Assembly (NCBI GenBank): GCA_964464435.1
Contig: CAYXGE010000104.1
Span: 1 to 5,840, forward strand
Reading direction: 5' to 3'
DNA from: CAYXGE01 sp964464435
GTDB lineage: Bacteria; Pseudomonadota; Gammaproteobacteria; Burkholderiales; Methylophilaceae
DNA length: 5,840 nt
The notes under the pieces were generated by a model. That model was not told the DNA's origin, did no database searches, and saw only the letters and a program-made list of their open reading frames with translations. Within the stretch, counting starts at the first letter, position 1. Each line of letters opens with the position of its first letter. Shown piece after piece: positions 1 through 4,819 of the stretch. Position numbers and translations under genes: made by a program.

Positions 1-317
1 TTTTCTACTCGCGCCCCTGGTTCAAGATTAACCGTTTCTCTGAGCAATCTTAACTGTGGGTCGCCACCACTCATATCAATCGCCACGACATCACCTGGAT
101 AAATCAGGTGCGGGTTTTTTATTTGCGCACGATTCATTTTCCAAACCTTAGGCCATTGCCATGGATTGTTTAGAAATTTGCCAGAAATACCCCACAGCGT
201 ATCGCCTTTTTGAACCACATAGCTATCAGGGTGGTCTTTTTTTAACGTCACTTCATCGGCCATGACATGCGCAGACAGACAACAAATCATGAGTGGCGTT
301 ATAATGTGTTTCAACAT
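1..317 (-). CDS. Secreted LysM-domain protein, N-terminal part (runs off the left edge)
   Basis: This gene reads leftward from an ATG at 317 and is open to the window edge, giving 105 residues with no stop. Residues 1-20 form a signal peptide: Lys3, a hydrophobic core, and a type I cleavage site at Val18-Met19-Ala20 before Asp-Glu. Although Cys12-Cys13 lie in the core there is no proper lipobox, so a lipoprotein is unlikely. Residues about 32-81 are a LysM domain, recognisable from YVVQKGDTLWGIS, the Trp-rich NPWQWPKVW and the closing LIYPGDVVAID; LysM binds N-acetylglucosamine-containing glycans such as peptidoglycan. The exported product probably acts at the cell wall. The start is supported by GAGG (plus-strand 326-329) eight bases before the ATG. 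In related betaproteobacteria a LysM protein commonly sits divergent to def, often near dprA. The rest of the protein and its exact role cannot be seen. Confidence 0.88.
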   Translation of the reverse strand, partial: MLKHIITPLMICCLSAHVMADEVTLKKDHPDSYVVQKGDTLWGISGKFLNNPWQWPKVWKMNRAQIKNPHLIYPGDVVAIDMSGGDPQLRLLRETVNLEPGARVE

Positions 318-325
318 AGTGATGA

Positions 326-329
326 CCTC
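326..329 (-). promoter_or_regulatory. Ribosome binding site of the LysM gene
   Basis: The minus strand reads GAGG here, eight bases before the ATG at 317. This core Shine-Dalgarno match decides the start of the LysM gene and places the signal peptide at its N-terminus. Confidence 0.65.
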
Positions 330-332
330 GGT

Positions 333-361
333 CTTATAAATGCAGAATTCAATTCCGCGAA
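333..361 (-). promoter_or_regulatory. Weak candidate sigma-70 promoter for the LysM gene
   Basis: On the minus strand, TATAAG (plus 333-338) resembles a -10 box (five of six), with TTCGCG (plus 356-361) 17 bases upstream as a poor -35. Transcription would begin near 326, on top of the Shine-Dalgarno, which argues against it or implies a nearly leaderless message. It is recorded because no better candidate was found. Confidence 0.25.
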
Positions 362-380
362 GTTGCATTAAATTCTGCAT
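340..380. repeat. Perfect 10-bp inverted repeat between the LysM gene and def
   Basis: ATGCAGAATT at 340-349 is the exact reverse complement of AATTCTGCAT at 371-380, with a 21-base spacer. Each arm also belongs to a shorter imperfect palindrome: 341-359 (TGCAGAATT, C, AATTCCGCG) and 364-379 (TGCATTAA / ATTCTGCA), centred about 21 bases apart, close to two helical turns. The repeat lies in a 106-bp divergent promoter region, so a regulator binding site is a reasonable reading. If transcribed towards def it could also form a stem-loop in the leader. No named regulator motif was recognised, and no convincing promoter for def was found in this gap. Confidence 0.5.
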
Positions 381-423
381 GTAATTCATTCAAAAATCAA
401 GCTTTTATGGCATTAAGTAAATT

Positions 424-924
424 ATGGCGATTCTAAATATACTGACTTACCCTGACCCAAGGCTATATAAAATAGCCAAACCTATCCAAAAAGTAGATGC
501 CGAAGTGCGTCGTTTGATAGAGGACATGGCTGAAACCATGTATCAAGCGCCCGGTATTGGTCTGGCTGCAACGCAGGTAGACAGGCATATTCAGTTGATT
601 GTGATTGACACAAGCCAAGAAAAAAATGATTTACTGGTACTGATTAATCCAAAAATAACACAAACTACTGGCACGCAAGTATATGAAGAAGGTTGTTTAT
701 CGGTACCCGGCATTTACGACAATGTTTGTCGAGCTGAAAAAATTACAGTTGAAGCGTTAAACAAAGAAGGCAAGCCATTTACTTTAGAGGCTGAAGGCTT
801 GCTTGCGGTATGCATTCAACATGAGATGGATCATTTGCAAGGCAAAGTCTTTGTTGAGTATCTGTCTCAACTCAAACAAACCCGTATCAAAAACAAAATG
901 AAAAAACGTGAGCGTGAACGCTAA
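424..924 (+). CDS. def: Peptide deformylase
   Basis: Removes the formyl group from the N-terminal formyl-methionine of nascent proteins at the ribosome exit, using a bound metal ion (usually Fe2+). All three deformylase motifs are present in this 166-residue protein: GIGLAATQ at residues 44-51, EGCLS at 89-93 with metal ligand Cys91, and QHEMDH at 132-137 with metal ligands His133 and His137 and catalytic Glu134. The spacing matches the E. coli enzyme almost residue for residue. The C-terminus is a basic/acidic tail (KKRERER), a usual place for ribosome contact. No strong Shine-Dalgarno precedes the ATG, only an A-rich stretch, but the MAILNILTYPDPRL start is typical of the family. fmt follows after 47 bases, the classical pairing of deformylation with formylation, so co-transcription is likely. 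Confidence 0.97.
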   Translation: MAILNILTYPDPRLYKIAKPIQKVDAEVRRLIEDMAETMYQAPGIGLAATQVDRHIQLIVIDTSQEKNDLLVLINPKITQTTGTQVYEEGCLSVPGIYDNVCRAEKITVEALNKEGKPFTLEAEGLLAVCIQHEMDHLQGKVFVEYLSQLKQTRIKNKMKKRERER

Positions 925-932
925 GAAAAGCA

Positions 933-949
933 TTCACACTTAGTGTTAA
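933..949. repeat. 17-bp near-palindrome in the def-fmt gap
   Basis: The core ACACT-T-AGTGT (936-946) is a perfect odd palindrome, and the flanks extend it with one mismatch to 933-949. The one-base centre cannot form an RNA loop as such and no T-run follows, so it is not a terminator. It could be a protein-binding site or chance. Confidence 0.25.
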
Positions 950-971
950 GAACAACTATTTTAGATTATCG

Positions 972-1916
972 ATGATGAAAATTATTTTTGCAGGCACGCC
1001 TGACTTTGCTGTACCTGCCTTAGCAGCCTTGATTCAAGCAGGCCATGAGGTAGTGATGGTACTCACCCAACCTGACCGACCTTCTGGCCGAGGAATGCAA
1101 TTAAAAGCTAGCCCAGTGAAACAATTAGCCTTGCAACACAATTTGTTTGTATATCAGCCTGAATCTCTTAAGCCTGCGGAAGTGCAAGCGCAGATTAACG
1201 CTGTACAAGCAGATGTGATGATTGTTGCCGCCTATGGGCTCATTATTCCGACCAGCGTGCTAAATATGCCTAAAAAGGGCTGTTACAACATTCATGCTTC
1301 ATTGTTGCCACGTTGGCGTGGCGCCGCTCCAATTCACCGCTCAGTATTAGCGGGTGACACTGAAACAGGCGTTACCATTATGGAAGTAGTACCTGCTTTG
1401 GATGCTGGCGCCATGGTAAGCAAAGGGGTCGTAACTATTACCGACTCAGACACCACACAAACACTGCATGATGCCTTAGCAGAAATTGGCGCAAAATTAA
1501 TGGTGCAAGCACTGACAACATTAGAAAGCACTGGTGCATTACCAAGCACTCCACAAGACGAAAGTTTAGTAACGTATGCGCATAAATTAGAAAAAGCAGA
1601 ATCTAAGATTGATTGGCAAAAAAGTGCGGTTGAAATTTCTCGACAGGTGCGGGCATTTAACCCTTTTCCTGTCGCTACTGCACAATTTCGTGGAGAAACC
1701 TCTCGCATTTGGTTTGCCACTGCATTTGGCAATTCATTCAATCATAACGCTGGCGAAATTATCGATATTAAAACAGGGGCTGAATCTGCTATCCACGTAG
1801 CATGTAGGCAAGGCATTTTAAATATTACAGAAATACAAATGCCAGGCGGAAAACGCCAAACTGCGCAACAATTTGCGCAGAGCCAGCATCTAAAAATTGG
1901 CGAGCTTTTCATGTAA
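972..1916 (+). CDS. fmt: Methionyl-tRNA formyltransferase
   Basis: Transfers a formyl group from 10-formyltetrahydrofolate to Met-tRNAfMet, making the initiator used by bacterial ribosomes. The protein has 314 residues, the usual length. The N-terminal catalytic domain (about 1-205) begins with the FAGTPDFAVPAL signature and contains the formyl-folate site: Asn106 and His108 in NIHASLLPRWRGAAPI, and Asp144 in LDAGAM, together the catalytic triad of the family. Residues about 15-50, with QPDRPSGRG at 33-41, include the region contacting the tRNA acceptor stem. The C-terminal domain (about 206-314, with RAFNPFPVA) is the barrel that helps bind tRNA. Two tandem ATGs (972 and 975) both fit; neither has a clear Shine-Dalgarno, and the second gives the commonest family start (MKIIFAGTPDF). 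It lies directly downstream of def. Confidence 0.97.
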   Translation: MMKIIFAGTPDFAVPALAALIQAGHEVVMVLTQPDRPSGRGMQLKASPVKQLALQHNLFVYQPESLKPAEVQAQINAVQADVMIVAAYGLIIPTSVLNMPKKGCYNIHASLLPRWRGAAPIHRSVLAGDTETGVTIMEVVPALDAGAMVSKGVVTITDSDTTQTLHDALAEIGAKLMVQALTTLESTGALPSTPQDESLVTYAHKLEKAESKIDWQKSAVEISRQVRAFNPFPVATAQFRGETSRIWFATAFGNSFNHNAGEIIDIKTGAESAIHVACRQGILNITEIQMPGGKRQTAQQFAQSQHLKIGELFM

Positions 1917-1918
1917 CA

Positions 1919-1948
1919 CTTGAAATTTATCCCCGTAATCACTATCTA
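1919..1948 (+). promoter_or_regulatory. Candidate heat-shock (sigma-32) promoter of htpX
   Basis: CTTGAAA at 1919-1925 is identical to the sigma-32 -35 consensus. After 14 bases, CACTATCTA at 1940-1948 matches the -10 consensus CCCCATnTA at six of its eight defined positions. The spacing is within the 13-15 range typical of these promoters, and transcription would start near 1953-1956. The -35 begins just after the fmt stop codon. htpX is a known member of the sigma-32 regulon in E. coli, so the context fits. The call is by eye and the -10 is imperfect. Confidence 0.5.
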
Positions 1949-1962
1949 ACATTTCAGTATTG

Positions 1963-1979
1963 TTAAATAAAATATTTAA
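1963..1979 (+). promoter_or_regulatory. AU-only hairpin next to the htpX ribosome binding site
   Basis: TTAAATA (1963-1969) and TATTTAA (1973-1979) are perfect reverse complements separated by AAA. In RNA this would be a seven-pair stem made only of A-U pairs with a three-base loop. Its last two bases are the first two of the Shine-Dalgarno AAGGAG, so the stem partly masks the ribosome site and would melt easily. No T-run follows, so it is not a terminator. A temperature-sensing role is conjecture. Confidence 0.4.
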
Positions 1980-1983
1980 GGAG
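1978..1983 (+). promoter_or_regulatory. Strong ribosome binding site of htpX
   Basis: AAGGAG is followed by six bases and then the ATG at 1990. It is the strongest Shine-Dalgarno on the plus strand of this window. It selects ATG 1990 over the in-frame TTG at 1960, which has no such signal. Confidence 0.8.
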
Positions 1984-1989
1984 AGTTCA

Positions 1990-2853
1990 ATGTTAGGCAA
2001 CTGGATGAAAACGTTCATTCTCATGGCAGGTATTACCGCTTTATTTGCCATGATTGGTGGAGCTTTTGGTGGTGCTTCGGGCATGTTAATGGCTCTACTC
2101 GTAGCGGGTGCGATGAATGTTTACGCCTACTGGTTTTCTGACAAAGCCGTACTCAAAATGTATGGAGCGCAAGAGATTACTGCTGAAAACCGCGAATTTA
2201 GTGCCTACTACAATATGGTTAAAGAACTTGCCCAAAATGCTGAGTTGCCCATGCCTAAAGTGTATGTGATTAATGAACATCAGCCCAACGCGTTTGCCAC
2301 AGGCCGCAACCCTGAAAACGCAGCAGTGGCCGCCACAGTGGGCATTATGCAAATTTTAGATGCGCGTGAATTACGCGGAGTCATGGCGCATGAGCTAGCC
2401 CATGTAAAACATCGTGACACCCTCATTTCAACCATTTCTGCCACCATGGCAGGTGCCATTTCTTCTATTGCGCAATTTGGCATGATGTTTGGCGGTGGTC
2501 GTGGTGGAGATGGTGAAGAGAGACCCAACCCCGTAATTGGCATGCTCATGATGTTTTTAGCGCCAATGGCAGCTGGCTTGATTCAAATGGCGATTTCACG
2601 CAGTCGTGAGTTTGAGGCTGACCGTGGCGGCGCGGAAATTAGCAAAGACCCTAAAGCGTTAGCAAGTGCACTGACTAAAATCCATAATTATGCGCATCAA
2701 ATTCCTAATCAAACGGCGGAGTTGCACCCAGAAACTGGGCAAATGATGATTATTAACCCATTGTCAGGCGGGAGTTTGAGGGGCTTATTTAGTACACATC
2801 CACAAACAGAAGAGAGAGTCGAAAAGCTAATGGCCATGGCAAATAATTACTAA
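1990..2853 (+). CDS. htpX: HtpX membrane zinc metalloprotease (M48 family)
   Basis: HtpX is an inner-membrane protease with its active site facing the cytoplasm; in E. coli it cleaves misfolded or damaged membrane proteins alongside FtsH. The protein has 287 residues, close to the usual length. Two hydrophobic segments at about 8-28 and 31-50 form the N-terminal membrane anchor. The zinc site is HELAH at 134-138 (ligands His134 and His138, catalytic Glu135), with the third ligand Glu207 in SRSREFEAD. Further hydrophobic stretches at about 145-167 and 183-202 flank a glycine-rich charged loop (FGGGRGGDGEERPNP). The C-terminus has the family's FSTHPQTEERV motif. ATG 1990 is chosen because AAGGAG lies six bases upstream; an in-frame TTG at 1960 would add ten residues of no family resemblance. 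A sigma-32-like promoter and an AU hairpin precede it. Confidence 0.95.
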   Translation: MLGNWMKTFILMAGITALFAMIGGAFGGASGMLMALLVAGAMNVYAYWFSDKAVLKMYGAQEITAENREFSAYYNMVKELAQNAELPMPKVYVINEHQPNAFATGRNPENAAVAATVGIMQILDARELRGVMAHELAHVKHRDTLISTISATMAGAISSIAQFGMMFGGGRGGDGEERPNPVIGMLMMFLAPMAAGLIQMAISRSREFEADRGGAEISKDPKALASALTKIHNYAHQIPNQTAELHPETGQMMIINPLSGGSLRGLFSTHPQTEERVEKLMAMANNY

Positions 2854-2960
2854 GCCAATTTAAATAAGGCAACTCGCTTTCAGCTGGCTGACCCCGATCC
2901 AGTAAAAATCCAGTAGAATCGGTGCATTACAACCAATCGTCATGACCAAGAAAGTTTTAT
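2854..2960. promoter_or_regulatory. htpX-rsmB intergenic region with repeats and a possible promoter
   Basis: This gap holds several short symmetric elements: TCAGC-TG-GCTGA at 2880-2891; two direct copies of ATCCAGTA (2897-2904 and 2908-2915) 11 bases apart; and CCGAT/ATCGG (2894-2898 and 2918-2922) enclosing them. TAGAAT at 2914-2919 is a plausible -10 box, with CTGACC at 2888-2893 as a -35, but the 20-base spacer is long. I see no rho-independent terminator after htpX, so read-through into rsmB is also possible. Confidence 0.35.
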
Positions 2961-4256
2961 TTGTATATCTCTCAACAAATTGCTGCGATTGCAGTATCCA
3001 GCGTCTTAGCAGGCCGCAATCTTACACAAGCTTTGCCAGAAGCCCTGAGTGGCTATTCCAATGCAACACCGCAACAACGCGGTGCAGCGGCTGATTTAAG
3101 TTATGGCACCTTGCGCTTTTATGGCGAAATCAACGCCTATTTAGAAAAGTTACTTGAGAAACCGTTATCAAATGCGCACCTAAATGCACTTTTATTGGTG
3201 TCCATTTATCAACTTTTGCATGATAAAGCCGATGATTTTACAGTTGTAAACCAAGCCGTTAAAGCAGCGAGTTATGCCAAGCCAAAATGGGCAAAAGGCT
3301 TGGTGAATGGGGTGCTACGCAATTTTTTACGCCAAAGAGTAAACTTAGCTAAACAGCTCAAGGGCAATGAAGTGGCGCTTTACTCTTACCCGCAGTGGTG
3401 GATTGAGCATCTACAACAGCAATATCCTAATCATTGGCAAGCGATGTTAGAAGCTGGCAATCAGCATCCGCCCATGACATTACGCATTAATACAAATAAA
3501 ATTAGTGTTGAAGCTTATTTGCAACTGCTAGCGAGGCAAGGCATTGAAGCGCACACCTTGGGTGGGCAAGCGGTAGTATTAAGCAAGCCAGTTTCGGTTG
3601 AAAAAGTACCTGGCTTTATCGAGGGCATAGCCTCAATTCAAGATTATGGCGCGCAGTTGGCCGCTCAATTTCTTGATGTGAAAGACGGTATGCGCGTGTT
3701 AGATGCTTGTTGCGCCCCTGGCGGAAAAACAGGCCATGTACTTGAATTAGCGCAAGTTGAAATGACTGCGATTGATAACGATAGTGAGCGTTTGCAACGG
3801 GTGCAGTCAAATTTAGATCGCTTACAACTAAAAGCAACATTAAAAGTAGCAGACGCAAGCGCATTAAGCACGCATGACAACTTAGGGCAGTTTGACCGTA
3901 TTTTAGCGGATGTACCTTGTAGTGCCTCTGGCATCGTTAGAAGACACGTAGATATTAAATGGTTGCGTCGCGCGCAAGACATTGCCACATTTAGCGCCCA
4001 ACAAGCACGCATTTTGCAGGAGTTATGGCAGTTATTGGCAAAGGATGGTAAATTACTTTATGTTACATGCTCTGTTTTTCATGAGGAAAATCAAGGGCAA
4101 ATTGAGCAATTTTTAAAAACCCACGATGATGCAAAGTTGATACCATTAACATTTGACCATTTAGTTAATATTAATATTTCAACATCTAATCAAGGGCAAC
4201 TGTTACCAAGCACAGCACATGACGGCTTTTTTTATGCACTTTTACAAAAAAAATAA
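2961..4256 (+). CDS. rsmB: 16S rRNA (cytosine-967-C5)-methyltransferase RsmB
   Basis: RsmB (Sun/RrmB) uses S-adenosylmethionine to methylate C967 of 16S rRNA. The 431-residue protein matches the E. coli length of 429. Residues about 5-140 are the NusB-like RNA-binding domain. The Rossmann methyltransferase domain follows: SAM motif I at 248-257 (DACCAPGGKT), the DVPCS motif at 317-321 with the Cys320 that aids product release, and VTCS at 368-371 with the catalytic Cys370. All key residues are intact. The start is odd: no in-frame ATG or GTG exists after the upstream stop at 2943-2945, so TTG 2961 is taken, with a weak GAAAG at 2950-2954. An ATG at 2942 is out of frame by one base. The gene end overlaps the DUF4390 gene, implying translational coupling. 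In enterobacteria rsmB directly follows fmt. Confidence 0.94.
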   Translation: MYISQQIAAIAVSSVLAGRNLTQALPEALSGYSNATPQQRGAAADLSYGTLRFYGEINAYLEKLLEKPLSNAHLNALLLVSIYQLLHDKADDFTVVNQAVKAASYAKPKWAKGLVNGVLRNFLRQRVNLAKQLKGNEVALYSYPQWWIEHLQQQYPNHWQAMLEAGNQHPPMTLRINTNKISVEAYLQLLARQGIEAHTLGGQAVVLSKPVSVEKVPGFIEGIASIQDYGAQLAAQFLDVKDGMRVLDACCAPGGKTGHVLELAQVEMTAIDNDSERLQRVQSNLDRLQLKATLKVADASALSTHDNLGQFDRILADVPCSASGIVRRHVDIKWLRRAQDIATFSAQQARILQELWQLLAKDGKLLYVTCSVFHEENQGQIEQFLKTHDDAKLIPLTFDHLVNINISTSNQGQLLPSTAHDGFFYALLQKK

Positions 4257-4806
4257 TAGTCAGCACATATGGGCACTCGTGCTCTTTTTTGCGCTATCGT
4301 TAGCTTGGGCATCTAGCAGTAGTCTTAATATTAAATCAGCTGAGTTAGTGGCTTTTGAAGATAGTTATGCACTCAACGCAGAGCTAGATGTGCAATTTAG
4401 CGATGAAGTTCAAGCCGCCCTCAATAAAGGGGTTGCCTTGCACTTCTTAGTAGAATGCCAACTCAGTGCAACTCGAGAATACTGGTTTGATGATGAAATT
4501 GTCACTCGAACACGAGAAGTCACCATTAGCTACCACGCCCTATCTCGCCAATATTTAGTCAATATAGATGGTAATCAACAGGCATTTGCCAGCTTAAGTG
4601 AGGCCAAAGCTGAGTTTTCTCATATTAAACATTGGAAAATCTTAGAAAAAAGTGCGCTGCCAAAAGAAGAAGGTTATATCGCGGCTTTGCGTGTCCGACT
4701 TAACCAATCTAAGCTACCCAAACCCTTACAAGTAGAAGCATTGAGTTCCGCTCAATGGAACATGATTTCAGAACGCCATAAATGGACACCCACGTTCAAT
4801 CATTAG
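4219..4806 (+). CDS. Exported DUF4390 protein of unknown function
   Basis: A 195-residue protein I place in the DUF4390 family, whose biochemical role is unknown. The N-terminus is a signal peptide: Lys10-Lys11, a hydrophobic core at about 18-30, and a likely cleavage after Ala31 (AWA, then SSSS), so the mature protein is probably periplasmic. The mature part carries family-like features: the ALNAELDVQFSDEVQAALNKGV stretch split around residues 52-73, REYWFDDE, YHALSRQYLV, and the final RLNQSKLPKPLQVEAL and SAQWN. There are no catalytic motifs that I recognise. Two in-frame ATGs are possible, 4219 and 4234, giving 38 or 23 bases of overlap with rsmB; neither has a good Shine-Dalgarno, so translation probably depends on coupling to rsmB. 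It lies 13 bases before the NtrY-like kinase gene, a linkage repeated in betaproteobacteria, which suggests a role with that sensor. Confidence 0.85.
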   Translation: MTAFFMHFYKKNNSQHIWALVLFFALSLAWASSSSLNIKSAELVAFEDSYALNAELDVQFSDEVQAALNKGVALHFLVECQLSATREYWFDDEIVTRTREVTISYHALSRQYLVNIDGNQQAFASLSEAKAEFSHIKHWKILEKSALPKEEGYIAALRVRLNQSKLPKPLQVEALSSAQWNMISERHKWTPTFNH

Positions 4807-4819
4807 GCCTCTTTAAGCC

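Noticed and set aside
8..20. Lipoprotein signal in the LysM protein because of Cys12-Cys13
   Set aside because: The residues before the cysteines (Leu-Met-Ile) do not form a lipobox, while a type I cleavage site ending in Val-Met-Ala follows.
407..436. Nine-codon upstream frame (ATG 407 to TAA 436) overlapping the def start out of frame
   Set aside because: No Shine-Dalgarno before ATG 407 and its length is trivial; it may exist by chance and nothing indicates it is translated.
1334..1741. 135-residue open frame on the minus strand inside fmt
   Set aside because: It lies wholly antisense to a clear fmt, resembles no known family, has cysteine/serine-rich low-meaning composition and no ribosome site; it is a shadow of the coding strand.
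1931..1938. CCCCGTAA as the -10 of the heat-shock promoter
   Set aside because: It lies only five bases after CTTGAAA, far short of the 13-15 base spacing; CACTATCT at 1940 fits the spacing better.
1960..1989. TTG at 1960 as the htpX start
   Set aside because: It would add ten residues unlike the family and ignores the AAGGAG six bases before ATG 1990.
2280..2549. 89-residue minus-strand frame opposite htpX
   Set aside because: Proline- and methionine-rich complement of the Gly-rich and His-rich htpX sequence; no independent support.
2854..2870. GCC...GGC stem with AT-rich interior after the htpX stop as a terminator
   Set aside because: Only three G-C pairs, a mostly AT loop and no T-run; it does not meet the form of a rho-independent terminator.
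3665..4012. 115-residue open frame on the minus strand inside rsmB
   Set aside because: Antisense to the conserved SAM-binding and catalytic motifs of rsmB, with no start signal or family resemblance.
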